A DNA stretch of 64,000 nucleotides, taken from NCBI RefSeq assembly GCF_023243115.1, contig NZ_CP085081.1, positions 1,054,001 to 1,118,000 of the forward strand, in the 5' to 3' direction. This document shows positions 37,132 to 45,545 of the stretch, in pieces. The notes beneath the pieces were generated by a model, which had not been told where the DNA came from, did not search any database, and saw nothing but the letters and a program-made list of their open reading frames with translations. Position 1 is the stretch's first letter. Every line of letters starts with the position of its first letter. Made by a program: the position numbers and the translations under genes. Origin of the DNA: Sediminicoccus sp. KRV36. Its GTDB lineage: Bacteria; Pseudomonadota; Alphaproteobacteria; Acetobacterales; Acetobacteraceae.

Positions 37132-38225
37132 GCCCGTTTCTCCTGCGCGTTCCGCAGCAGGGCGAGGCCGCGATACACGCCATGCACCATCTTGGAGTAG
37201 GGCATCACCAGGAAGAAGGCGAGGACGAGGCCGAGATGGATGGCCAGCATCACGCCCATGGCCCCGGTATGCCGGATCACCAGCAGCAGCAGCCCGGTGG
37301 CGCCGATGAGGAAGAGCAGCGCCAGCATGGCATATTCGCCGCCGAGCAGGCGCTTGGCGACGGGGCCGGGGTCCGTCACCGTCTTCACCCAGAGCAGCCC
37401 GGCCGTGCCGAGGCACAGCAGCGCGCCGCCCCAGCTGCCAAGTTGCACGGGCAGGCTGAGGAAGGCATGCGGCGATTTCCAGCCCATGAAGTGATGGTAG
37501 AAGGCGCCCGTGGTCGTCGCCGCGAAGCAGAGCATGAAGCCGTAGAACATGGCGTGGTGGAACCAGCGGCGGGTCTGGGCGAAGCTGTCATCCAGGTCGT
37601 TGCAGCCATGGCCGCCGCCGCCGAGATTGCGCAGCGTGAGGATGTCCAGAGCGGCCTCGGCCACCGGCGCCACGGTGATCGGCTTTTGGCCCGCGCCTGG
37701 CGCCGTGCCGCGCCAATAGCGGACCGCGCCCATCCCCATGGCGAACAGCGCGTAGCCGAAGCTGAGCGAGGCCAGGCCCACCATCAGCCAGTAAGGGATC
37801 ACGCGGAAGAAGGCGCCCGTGCCGGTTTGCGCGGTATAGAGAATGGCCGGGTCCTGCAGCGCCATGGTCAGCAGCAACACCAGCGTGACGGAGAGGAAGG
37901 CGGCCAGCGTCACCAGCGTGCCATTGCGCTCGAAGACGCGGCCCATCGGCGCGGGCCAGGCATATTCGGCGTAGGATTCCGCGCGGATGGTGGCGAAGGT
38001 CTCGGGCACATTGATGCCGAAGGGATGCGGCGGCGCGTACTGGCAGGCGTGGTAGCAGCCCTTGCAGGAATGGCACAGGTTGGCGAGGTGCGTGAGATCG
38101 CCGGTCGTGAATTCCCGCCGCAGCGTCATCGCCGGAAAGACGGCGCAATAGCCTTCGCAATAGCGGCAGGCATTGCAGATTTCCATCTGCCGCCGCACCT
38201 CGATGGTGGCTTCAGTTTCTGACAA
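37128..38225 (-). CDS. tcuB: Tricarballylate utilisation protein TcuB (CitB-like)
   Basis: A 365-residue membrane protein that reoxidises the FADH2 of TcuA and passes electrons to the quinone pool. Two ferredoxin-type Cys clusters are visible at the N-terminus (CNACRYCEGYC and CHSCKGCYHAC), followed by several membrane helices with His residues for haem. I place the start at TTG 38225, behind a strong GAGGAGG site and giving SETEATIEVRRQMEICNAC; an ATG at 38258 would overlap tcuA by 47 bases. It lies between tcuA and the Bug binding protein gene. Confidence 0.82.
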   Translation of the reverse strand: MSETEATIEVRRQMEICNACRYCEGYCAVFPAMTLRREFTTGDLTHLANLCHSCKGCYHACQYAPPHPFGINVPETFATIRAESYAEYAWPAPMGRVFERNGTLVTLAAFLSVTLVLLLTMALQDPAILYTAQTGTGAFFRVIPYWLMVGLASLSFGYALFAMGMGAVRYWRGTAPGAGQKPITVAPVAEAALDILTLRNLGGGGHGCNDLDDSFAQTRRWFHHAMFYGFMLCFAATTTGAFYHHFMGWKSPHAFLSLPVQLGSWGGALLCLGTAGLLWVKTVTDPGPVAKRLLGGEYAMLALLFLIGATGLLLLVIRHTGAMGVMLAIHLGLVLAFFLVMPYSKMVHGVYRGLALLRNAQEKRA

Positions 38226-39609
38226 GCTTTGATGCCTCCTCACCGGCGATGCGGCCAAACACGGTGCCGATGGTCATGCCGAAGCCGGCCAGATAGCCCT
38301 GGCCCAGGATATTGCCGGCCATGATCTCGCCACTGGCGAAGATATTCCCCGAGGGCTTGCCATCGGCCATCATCACCCGCGCGCGTTCATTCACCTTCAC
38401 GCCCAGGAAGGTGAAGGTGATGCCCGGCGCCAGCGGGTGGCCATAGAAGGGGGGCTGGTCGATGCGCCGCGCCCAATGGCTTTTCGGAATGGCGAGGCCC
38501 TCGGTGCGGCAATCATCCAGCTTGTTGCCGTGGAAGGTGCCGGGCTGCACGGCCGCGTTGTATTCCGCCACCACGCCTTCAAGCTTGGCAGCATCCAGCC
38601 CGAGCAGCCCCGCGAGTTCGCCGATGCTGTCCGCCTTCATCGGCGGAAACACGCTGGGCAGGTAATTGTGCAGCGCCTGGCTGTCGGTGATGGCAAAGGC
38701 GCGCTGGTCGCGCTGCTGCGCGATCAACCGGCCCCAGATGGCGTAGCGCTTGGGCCAGACATCCTCGCCCTCATCGTAGAAGCGCTCCACATCCTTGTTC
38801 ACGACGATGGAGAAGGGCACGCAATCGAGGCGCATGGCCAGGCCGCCATCCTCCATCGGCGCGCGGGCGTCATTGGCGACGGCGTGGAATTGCGTGGCAT
38901 CGCCCACCTCCTGGACGCCGTTGGCCAGCATGTCCTTCAGGACACGCCCCTGGGCATAGGGCGTGCCGCGGATCTGGAAGTTGTCGGCCGCATCGCCCCA
39001 ATATTCGCGCAGCCATTCGCGATTGGCCTGGAAGCCGCCGGCCGAGGCGATGATGGCCTTGCAGCGGATGCGCTCGGGGAAGCCGCGCCAGCTGACGATC
39101 GCTTCCCGCGCGAAGCCATCCTCGATGGCGATGTGCTGCACCTCGGTGTCGTAGAGGATGGTGATGCCGAGCTTCTCGGCCGTGCGATACAGCGCATTCA
39201 CCAGCGCCTTGCCGCCGCCCAGGAAGAAGGCGTTGGTGCGGGAGAGGCTCAGCGTGCCGGAGAGCGAGGGCTGGAACACCACGCCGCAATCGCGCAGGAA
39301 ACCTGGCGCATGTTCGCTGGCGCGGATGCACATGCGGGCCAGGCCCTCATCCGTGCGGCCGCCGGTGACGCGCAGCAGGTCATCCCAGTATTCCTCCTCG
39401 AGGTAGCTCTCGGTGAGGACATCGGTGGGCTTGGGATGCAGGGCGCGCAGGTTGCGGGTGTGGCGGGAATTGCCGCCGCGCATGGCTTTCGGCGCATGCT
39501 CGGCGATGATGACGCTGGCACCCGCCTGGGCCGCCGTGATGGCGGCCGACAGCGCGGCATTGCCGCCGCCCACCACCAGAACATCCCACAGCCGCGCGAA
39601 ATCCACCAT
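38212..39609 (-). CDS. tcuA: FAD-dependent tricarballylate dehydrogenase TcuA
   Basis: A 465-residue flavoprotein of the succinate dehydrogenase/fumarate reductase flavoprotein family. The FAD motif DVLVVGGGNAALSAAI begins at residue 9, and RGGNSRHTRNLRALH is typical of TcuA. It oxidises tricarballylate to aconitate, letting the cell use it as carbon source. It is the first gene of the tcuA-tcuB-tctC operon; a TcuC MFS importer and TcuR regulator are not seen, and the Bug protein takes the place of the importer's partner. Dehydrogenases of related carboxylates are an alternative. Confidence 0.82.
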   Translation of the reverse strand: MVDFARLWDVLVVGGGNAALSAAITAAQAGASVIIAEHAPKAMRGGNSRHTRNLRALHPKPTDVLTESYLEEEYWDDLLRVTGGRTDEGLARMCIRASEHAPGFLRDCGVVFQPSLSGTLSLSRTNAFFLGGGKALVNALYRTAEKLGITILYDTEVQHIAIEDGFAREAIVSWRGFPERIRCKAIIASAGGFQANREWLREYWGDAADNFQIRGTPYAQGRVLKDMLANGVQEVGDATQFHAVANDARAPMEDGGLAMRLDCVPFSIVVNKDVERFYDEGEDVWPKRYAIWGRLIAQQRDQRAFAITDSQALHNYLPSVFPPMKADSIGELAGLLGLDAAKLEGVVAEYNAAVQPGTFHGNKLDDCRTEGLAIPKSHWARRIDQPPFYGHPLAPGITFTFLGVKVNERARVMMADGKPSGNIFASGEIMAGNILGQGYLAGFGMTIGTVFGRIAGEEASKLVRN

Positions 39610-39728
39610 GAGCCTGCATATGCGGCGGCGGCCGCGCCTGTCCAGCCGGGCCCTTGGCCGGCGGCCGCGCCTTAAGCGCCGATTCATCATGCCATGCCAT
39701 AGACCTGCGCTGTTGCAAGGAGAGGCTG

Positions 39729-39782
39729 ATGCGCCACGGGACCAATCGCGCCGGGACGGACCATCCGGCCAGGAGGCCATGA
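39729..39782 (+). CDS. 17-residue leader ORF before the EAL gene
   Basis: A short ORF with a strong AAGGAGAG site (39717-39724) encodes 17 residues rich in Arg (MRHGTNRAGTDHPARRP). Its TGA at 39780-39782 overlaps the ATG of the EAL gene at 39779 (ATGA). The arrangement is that of a translationally coupled leader peptide. Whether it is translated is not shown. Confidence 0.4.
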   Translation: MRHGTNRAGTDHPARRP

Positions 39783-41398
39783 GGCCCGCCATGCAGCACC
39801 CCTTGCCCCGCCCCTTGCCCCGCCCCTTGGGTGAGCGCGAACGCTTCGTCGCCTTCGCCTTCGCCGGGGCGGATCTGCTGATCGAGGCGAATGTCGTGGG
39901 CGAGATCGCCTTCGCCGCCGGCGCCTTTCGGCTGCGCTTCGGCGCGGCACCCGAGAGTTTCACGGGGCAGGACGTGGCCGGGCTGATCGCCGCCCCGGAT
40001 CGCGGCAGTTTCGCCGCCGCCCTGGCGCTGATGCCTGAGCGCGGCCGCCTCTCGCCCACCGTCCTGCGGCTGGCCAATCCGGAGCAGACGCCTTTTGTCG
40101 TCTCGGGCCTGCATCTGGCGCTGCCGGGGGAGCCGGCGCGGCTCTGCCTGTCCCTGGGGCCTGTTCCGGTGCCGCTCGACGCCGCCGCCCCGCCCACCGG
40201 GGCCGCGCTGCTGCGCGAGGCGGAGGCCCGGCTGCGGCGGCCCGGCCCGGCCCCCGGCGCGCTCGGCCTCATCGAGGTGACGGGGTCGCTGACGGCGGAA
40301 ATGCGCGCGGCCCTCACCGGGCAGCCCGGTGCGATGGCGGCGGAGCTGGCGCCGGGCCGCTACGGGTTGCTGCCCCATGCGGACGGCCATGCCCCCGATA
40401 TCGCGGGCGTGACGGAGCGGCTGGAGGCGATGCTGACGCGGCAGGGCCAGGGCGGCAGCGTCAGCGGCCGGGTGCTCTCGCTGGCGGCGGAGGGGCTGTC
40501 ACCCGTGCAGGCCGTGCGCGCGCTGCGCCATGGCCTGGCCACCTTCACCCGCGCCGGCGCCGATGGGCTGCGCGAGGAGGGCTTCGGGGATGGGCTTTCG
40601 GGCTTCGTGCGGGAGATCACCCAGCGCGGGGCGGCCCTGCGCCGTGCCATCGCGCAGCGGCGCTTTCACCTGGAGTATCAGCCGATCATCGGCCTCGCGG
40701 ATCGTGCCCTGCACCATTACGAGGCGCTGCTGCGCCCGGAGCGGGGCCTGCTGGGGCAGGCGGCGGGCCCGCAGGATTTCGTGACCCTGGCGGAGACGGT
40801 GGGCCTGACCGAGGAGCTGGACCTCGCCGTGGCCGAGACGGCGTTGCAGGCGGCCACCGGCCTGTGGGGGACGCAGCGCATCGCGGTCAATGTCTCGGGA
40901 TTGTCCTTGCAGAGCACGGGGTTCCGCGCCGCCTTCTTCGCCCTGCTGGATGCCCACCCCCATGCCGGCCGACGCCTGATGGTGGAGCTGACGGAAAGTG
41001 CCGAGATCGAGGATGAGCCCACCGCCGCCGCCATGCTGGAGGCGTTGCGCGGGCGCGGCATTCCGGTCTGCCTGGATGATTTCGGCGCGGGTGCCGCGGC
41101 CTTTCGCTACCTCAAGGCCTTCGGCGTGGATTACGTGAAGGTGGATGGCAGCTTCGTCGAGGCGGCGATGCGTGGCGAGCGGGACCGCAGCTTCGTCGCC
41201 GCCATGGTGGATCTCTCGGTGGCGGTGGGCGCGCGCGTGGTGGCCGAGCGGATCGAGACGGAGGATACCGCCATGATGATGCTGGGACTGGGCGTGCATC
41301 TGGGCCAGGGGTGGCATTTCGGCCGGCCGGGGCCGCTGCCCAAACCGGCACCCGTGGTCGCGGCCCGGCGCGGCGGCCCGCAGGAGAGTTGGAGCTGA
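39779..41398 (+). CDS. EAL-domain cyclic-di-GMP phosphodiesterase
   Basis: A 539-residue cytosolic protein. The N-terminal 290 residues have no domain I recognise with certainty; they begin with a PLPRPLPRPLG repeat. The C-terminal EAL domain has EYQPIIGLADRALHHYEALLRP, NVSG, ELTESAEIED, CLDDFGAG, YVKVDGSF, AERIET and GQGWHFG, so the metal and catalytic residues (Glu of EAL, Asn, the DD pair, Lys, Glu, Gln) all appear present. It should hydrolyse c-di-GMP to pGpG. Start 39779 is preferred because it overlaps the leader ORF; 39791 is possible. No GGDEF domain is attached. Confidence 0.82.
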   Translation: MRPAMQHPLPRPLPRPLGERERFVAFAFAGADLLIEANVVGEIAFAAGAFRLRFGAAPESFTGQDVAGLIAAPDRGSFAAALALMPERGRLSPTVLRLANPEQTPFVVSGLHLALPGEPARLCLSLGPVPVPLDAAAPPTGAALLREAEARLRRPGPAPGALGLIEVTGSLTAEMRAALTGQPGAMAAELAPGRYGLLPHADGHAPDIAGVTERLEAMLTRQGQGGSVSGRVLSLAAEGLSPVQAVRALRHGLATFTRAGADGLREEGFGDGLSGFVREITQRGAALRRAIAQRRFHLEYQPIIGLADRALHHYEALLRPERGLLGQAAGPQDFVTLAETVGLTEELDLAVAETALQAATGLWGTQRIAVNVSGLSLQSTGFRAAFFALLDAHPHAGRRLMVELTESAEIEDEPTAAAMLEALRGRGIPVCLDDFGAGAAAFRYLKAFGVDYVKVDGSFVEAAMRGERDRSFVAAMVDLSVAVGARVVAERIETEDTAMMMLGLGVHLGQGWHFGRPGPLPKPAPVVAARRGGPQESWS

Positions 41399-41441
41399 AG
41401 GGCTTCCCAGGCCCGGCAGAGCGATCTAACGCTGTGGCCCC

Positions 41442-42638
41442 ATGAAGTCTGAACGCGTCATCATCGTGGGGGCCGGCCCGGTGGGCCTGGTCGCTGCCGC
41501 TGCCCTGGCCGCCGAAGCCATTTCCGTCGTCATCATCGAGGCCGAGCGGGACCTGCCGGACGGCATGCGCGCCAGCACCTTCCACCCGCCCACGCTCGAC
41601 ATGCTGGAGCGTTTCGGCGTGGTGGAGAGCCTGATCGCCGATGGGCTGATCTGCCCGACCTGGCAGTTCCGCGACCGCGCGCAGGGCCCCATCGCCACCT
41701 TCGACCACGCGATGATCGCGGGCGACACGCGCCACCCCTACCGGCTGCAATGCGAGCAATGGCGGCTGACGCGGCTGCTGCGCGAGCAACTGGCCGCGAA
41801 CCCCGATGTGGAATTCATCTACGACGCCAGGGCCATCGCCGTCGCGCAGCATGCGGCCGGTGTCACGCTGACGCTGGAGCGCCCCGATGGCCATCAGGAG
41901 GCGCTGGGCGGCCGCTACCTGATCGGCGCGGATGGCGCGCGTTCCGCGGTGCGCAAAAGCCTGGGCATCGGCTTTGACGGGCAGACCATTCCGGAAATCT
42001 ACCTCACGCTCTCCACCCCCTTCGCCTATCATGATGCGATGGAGGGGCTGACCAACATCGCCTATATCAGCGACCCGGATGAATGGTTCGTGCTGCTGCG
42101 CAACCGCAACCTCTGGCGCCTGCTGCTGCCGACCGACGCGGCCGAGCCGGAGGCGGTGATGCTCTCCGATGCGCGGATCGAGGCGCGCATGCAGCAGGTG
42201 CTGCCCCAGGCCGGGCGCTACGAGATCACGCATCGCACCGCCTATCGCGTGCATGAACGCGTGGCGGAGCGTTATGTGGATGGGCGCGTCTTCCTGGCCG
42301 GCGATGCGGCGCATGTGAATAATCCGCTGGGCGGCATGGGTATGAATGGCGGCATTCATGACGCGCTGAACCTGGCTGAAAAACTCGCCGCCGTCTGGCG
42401 CGGTGCGCCGCTGGAAAGCATGGGCCGCTATGAGCGGCAGCGCCAACGCGTGGCGCTGGAGGTGGTGCAGCAGCAGGCGCTGCGCAACCGCAGCATCCTC
42501 AACCAGAAGGACCCCGAGACGCGGCGCGCCTTCCTCGATGACCTGCGCGCGACGGTGGCTGATCCGGTGCGGCACCGCGCGCATCTGCTGCGCACCAGCA
42601 TGGTGCAGAGCCTGCGTGACCTGGAGAATGTGGAATGA
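41442..42638 (+). CDS. FAD-dependent aromatic monooxygenase
   Basis: A 398-residue flavoprotein hydroxylase of the PHBH fold. FAD motif IIVGAGPVGLVAAAAL at 6-21, the DG motif YLIGADGARSAVRKSLG near 160-176, and the GD motif GRVFLAGDAAHVNNPLGGMGMNGGIHDA near 280-310. It inserts a hydroxyl group into an aromatic ring using NAD(P)H and O2. It heads an operon with an amidase of the isochorismatase family, which recalls nicotinate or heteroaromatic breakdown, but the exact substrate is unknown. Its last four bases overlap the amidase gene. Confidence 0.78.
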   Translation: MKSERVIIVGAGPVGLVAAAALAAEAISVVIIEAERDLPDGMRASTFHPPTLDMLERFGVVESLIADGLICPTWQFRDRAQGPIATFDHAMIAGDTRHPYRLQCEQWRLTRLLREQLAANPDVEFIYDARAIAVAQHAAGVTLTLERPDGHQEALGGRYLIGADGARSAVRKSLGIGFDGQTIPEIYLTLSTPFAYHDAMEGLTNIAYISDPDEWFVLLRNRNLWRLLLPTDAAEPEAVMLSDARIEARMQQVLPQAGRYEITHRTAYRVHERVAERYVDGRVFLAGDAAHVNNPLGGMGMNGGIHDALNLAEKLAAVWRGAPLESMGRYERQRQRVALEVVQQQALRNRSILNQKDPETRRAFLDDLRATVADPVRHRAHLLRTSMVQSLRDLENVE

Positions 42639-43354
42639 CAGCGTCTGATCGGCCGAGCGCCAGCGAGGGCGTGAATCAGCCGCGCCAAGTTTCGTCTGAT
42701 CGGCCGAGCGCCAGCGAGGGCGTGAATCAGCCGCCCAACAACGAGACCGATGAGGAAATCTACGCCCGCCAGGGCCTCGGCCGCCGCGCCGGGTTTGGCG
42801 TGGCGCCGGCGCTGGTCATCGTGGATTACGTGGTGGGCTTCGCCGACCCGTCGCAATTCGGCGGCGGCAATATCGGCCCCGCCATCGCGCAGACGGTGCA
42901 TCTGCTGGCGCATGCCCGCCGCAAGGGGTGGCCCGTGGCGCATACCCGCGTGGTCTATGCCGAGGATGGCTCCGATGCCGGGGTCTTCACGCTGAAGGCG
43001 CCCTCATTGCTCAAGCTGACCGAGCATTCGCCGCTCTCGCAGATCATCCCCGAATTGACGCCGGCACCGGGTGAACTGGTCATCCGCAAGCGCGGCGCCT
43101 CGGCGTTTTTCGACACGCATCTGGCGGGCTTCCTGACGATGCGGCGGGTGGACACGCTGATCGTCACCGGCTGCACCACTTCGGGCTGCGTGCGCGCGAC
43201 CGTGGTGGATTCGCTGCAGCATGATTTCCGCACCATCGTCGCCACCGATTGCGTGGGCGACCGTGCCATCGCCCCGCATGAGGCGAACCTCTTTGACATG
43301 GGCCAGAAATACGCGGACCTGATGACCCGCGCCGAGATCGAGGCCCAAGGGTAG
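42635..43354 (+). CDS. Isochorismatase-family cysteine hydrolase (N-carbamoylsarcosine amidase/maleamate amidohydrolase-like)
   Basis: A 239-residue cysteine hydrolase. The catalytic triad is visible: Asp in VIVDYVVGF, Lys in VIRKRGASAFF and Cys in VTGCTTSGCVRAT. Family members deaminate amides such as N-carbamoylsarcosine, nicotinamide or maleamate. The first 33 residues are odd: SDRPSASEGVNQP appears twice (4-16 and 21-33), coded by a 42-bp direct repeat; the conserved domain starts only after about residue 36 (TDEEIYARQGLG). The start overlaps the monooxygenase stop (ATGA), so the repeat is translated. Pairing with a ring hydroxylase suggests ring cleavage followed by amide hydrolysis. Confidence 0.78.
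   Translation: MTASDRPSASEGVNQPRQVSSDRPSASEGVNQPPNNETDEEIYARQGLGRRAGFGVAPALVIVDYVVGFADPSQFGGGNIGPAIAQTVHLLAHARRKGWPVAHTRVVYAEDGSDAGVFTLKAPSLLKLTEHSPLSQIIPELTPAPGELVIRKRGASAFFDTHLAGFLTMRRVDTLIVTGCTTSGCVRATVVDSLQHDFRTIVATDCVGDRAIAPHEANLFDMGQKYADLMTRAEIEAQG
42642..42734 (+). repeat. 42-bp direct repeat, in frame, at the amidase N-terminus
   Basis: Copies at 42642-42683 and 42693-42734 are identical and 51 bases apart, so the reading frame is kept. Each copy also carries short inverted ends (CTGAT and ATCAG). Confidence 0.85.
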
Positions 43355-43373
43355 TCAGGCGGAGGATAGCACC

Positions 43374-43685
43374 ATGGACAAGACCGAAATCACCGACTGG
43401 GCGCTGGCCAATGGCTGGCAGATCATCGCCGGTGCCCCCAGCCTCACCAAGCCCTCGCGGCCGCAGGAGGCGATCGTGCGCCTCGTCCTGAAGGCGACCG
43501 TGGTGCATCTGGAAGTGAAGAAGCCGGCCGGCCAGTGGCAGAAATTCGCGGGCCTGGCCTACAGCAAGATCGAGGCGGATTCCGAAGGCGGCATGCCGCT
43601 CGGCCTCGGCTTCGAAAACATGCCGGGCTTCACCATGCTGATGCGCGAGAACAAGGACCGCCAGGTGTTTTCCAGTATGCGCTGA
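43374..43685 (+). CDS. Conserved-looking small protein of unknown function
   Basis: A 103-residue soluble protein without signal or membrane segment. It has alternating beta-like stretches (EAIVRLVLKATVVHLEVKKPAGQWQKFAG) and ends with FTMLMRENKDRQVFSSMR. I recognise no family. It sits 19 bases after the amidase gene and 56 before the Bug gene on the same strand, so it is likely part of the catabolic operon. Confidence 0.55.
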   Translation: MDKTEITDWALANGWQIIAGAPSLTKPSRPQEAIVRLVLKATVVHLEVKKPAGQWQKFAGLAYSKIEADSEGGMPLGLGFENMPGFTMLMRENKDRQVFSSMR

Positions 43686-43741
43686 AACGCCCTGGACTTG
43701 GCCGGCCCCGCATGCCGCAATGCGGAACGGAGGCCCCCCTG

Positions 43742-44698
43742 ATGCGCGCATTCTCCCTGATCCTGCTGGCTGTGCTGCTCCCGTTGTCGGCGCAATCGCA
43801 AAGCTTTCCGCAGCGGCAGGTGCGCATCGTCGTGCCCTTCGCGGCGGGGGGATCGGCCGATGTGATGGCGCGCCTCACCGCCCAGGCGCTGGCGGCGCGC
43901 TGGAACCAGCCCGTGGTGGTGGAAAACCGCCTCGGCGCCGGCGGCCATGTGGGGGCGGAGCATGTGGCGCGCGGCACGCCCGATGGGCATACGCTGATGC
44001 TGGGTAGCATCGGCATCCATGCGGCCAGCAGCGTCTATCGCAACCTGAACTACAATCCGCGCACCGAGCTGGTGGCCCTCACCATGCTCGCCGAATTTCC
44101 CAATGTGATCATCGTCCATCCGGCCGTGCCGGCGCAGAACCTGCGCGAATTGGTGGCACTGGCGCGGCAGCGCCCGGGCGAGCTCACCTTCGGCTCGGCC
44201 GGCAACGCGACATCCACGCATCTGGCGGGGGAGTTGTTCATGCTGGTCACGGGCGTGCGGCTCATTCATGTGCCCTATCGCGGTTCCTCCCAGGCGCTGA
44301 ACGACGTGATGGCCGGCAATATCCAGCTGATGTTCGAGAACCTGCCCACCGTGCCGCCCGTGCTGCGCGATGGCCGCGTGCGGGCGCTGGCCCTGACCAG
44401 CGCCGCGCGCTCACCCGCCCTGCCCGAGGTGCCGACGGCGGCCGAGGCGGGGGTGGAGGGCTATGTCGCCACCGCCTGGTTCACCATCGCAACCGCCGCC
44501 GCCACACCCGCGCCCCTGCTGCAGCGGCTGAACGAGGATTTGCGCGCCGTGCTGGCGAGCCCCGCCCTGCGCGAGCGCTTCACCACGCTGGGCGCCACGC
44601 CGATGGGCGGCACCCTGGCGGAGGCCGCCAGCTTCCTCGCCGCCGAGACGGAGAAATGGACGCGCGTGGTGGATGCGGCCGGCATCCGCCTTGACTGA
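43742..44698 (+). CDS. Bug-family (TctC-like) binding protein
   Basis: A 318-residue periplasmic binding protein. Signal sequence MRAFSLILLAVLLPLSAQSQ, then VRIVVPFAAGGSADVMARL and VVVENRLGAGGHVGAEHVA, the Bug signature, and IHVPYRGSSQALNDVMAG. ATG 43742 has a GGAGG site eight bases ahead and gives the best signal sequence. Within the catabolic operon it probably binds the carboxylated starting compound (inference). No TctA/TctB genes are near. Confidence 0.85.
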   Translation: MRAFSLILLAVLLPLSAQSQSFPQRQVRIVVPFAAGGSADVMARLTAQALAARWNQPVVVENRLGAGGHVGAEHVARGTPDGHTLMLGSIGIHAASSVYRNLNYNPRTELVALTMLAEFPNVIIVHPAVPAQNLRELVALARQRPGELTFGSAGNATSTHLAGELFMLVTGVRLIHVPYRGSSQALNDVMAGNIQLMFENLPTVPPVLRDGRVRALALTSAARSPALPEVPTAAEAGVEGYVATAWFTIATAAATPAPLLQRLNEDLRAVLASPALRERFTTLGATPMGGTLAEAASFLAAETEKWTRVVDAAGIRLD

Positions 44699-45485
44699 GC
44701 AGGCCCGCGTCACGCTGGAGGTTGCGGCCGGCATCGCGCGCCTCACCTTCGATCATCCGCGCCGGATGAATGCCATCACCGGGGCCATGTGGCGCGCCCT
44801 GCCTGGCCTGCTGGACCAGGTGGCGGATGACCCGGCCATTCGCGTGCTGCTGCTGCAAGGGGCGGGCGAGCGCGCCTTCTGCACCGGCAATGACATCTCC
44901 GAATTCGAGGCGATCCGCGCCGATGCGGCGCAATCGGCCGCCTATAACGCGTGGCAGCGGGACGTGGCGGCGCGCATGGCGGCGCTGGAGAAGCCGGCCA
45001 TCGCCGCCATCCACGGCCATTGCCTGGGGGCCGGGCTGGAACTCGCCCTGCAATGCGACCTGCGCTTCGCCAGCCCCGAGGCGCGGATGGGCGTGCCGGC
45101 CGTGCGCCTGGGCCTGCCCTATCGGCTGGAGGATATCGCCAAGCTGGTGGATGTGATCGGTCTGGCGCAGACGCGGCTGATGGTGTTGACCGGCCGCAGC
45201 TTCGCCGGCGCGGAACTGGAACGCATGGGCCTGGTCACCGCCCTCCTGCCGGACCGCGCCGCCATGCTGGACGCGGCCGAGGAAGCCGCCGCCGAGATCG
45301 CCGCCGCCGCGCCCCTGGCGCTGCGCGCGGCCAAGGCGGCGCTGTTCGAGATCGCGCGGCGGGACGCGCCGCCCGATCTTGCCCGCGCCCAGGCGCTGGC
45401 GGATGCCTGCTATGACAGCCGCGATTATGCCGAGGGCCGCGCGGCCCGGCGCGAGGCCCGGCCGCCCCGCTTCACCGGGCGCTGA
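44673..45485 (+). CDS. Enoyl-CoA hydratase/isomerase family protein
   Basis: A 270-residue crotonase-fold enzyme. CTGNDISEFEAI is the acyl-CoA/oxyanion segment and IHGHCLGAGLELALQCDLRFAS the second oxyanion-hole block; a Glu-containing GVPAVRLGLPY region follows, where crotonases place a catalytic acid or base. It hydrates, isomerises or cleaves an acyl-CoA. The ATG overlaps the Bug gene by 26 bases; a TTG at 44691 is an alternative start. It ends the catabolic operon, suggesting that the ring-cleavage product is processed as a CoA ester. Confidence 0.8.
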   Translation: MRPASALTEQARVTLEVAAGIARLTFDHPRRMNAITGAMWRALPGLLDQVADDPAIRVLLLQGAGERAFCTGNDISEFEAIRADAAQSAAYNAWQRDVAARMAALEKPAIAAIHGHCLGAGLELALQCDLRFASPEARMGVPAVRLGLPYRLEDIAKLVDVIGLAQTRLMVLTGRSFAGAELERMGLVTALLPDRAAMLDAAEEAAAEIAAAAPLALRAAKAALFEIARRDAPPDLARAQALADACYDSRDYAEGRAARREARPPRFTGR

Positions 45486-45494
45486 ACGCCAGGG

Positions 45495-45524
45495 AGGGCC
45501 GGCCACGACGCGCAGCGCGGCCCT
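45495..45524. terminator. Hairpin between convergent genes
   Basis: A 7-bp stem (45495-45501 with 45518-45524) lies ten bases after the hydratase stop and 22 before the convergent small gene. There is no T-run on either side. A terminator role is plausible only. Confidence 0.35.
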
Positions 45525-45545
45525 GGGTGAAGGCCGCAGCGCGGA

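Noticed and set aside
39800..39831. Short repeat coding PLPRPLPRPLG at the EAL N-terminus
   Set aside because: About 2.5 units of 12 bases in a Pro-rich leader; too short to call more than a low-complexity stretch.
41442..43354. Naming the monooxygenase and amidase NicC and NicF
   Set aside because: Family level fits, but NicD/NicX-type partners are missing and the hydroxylase could be of another branch.
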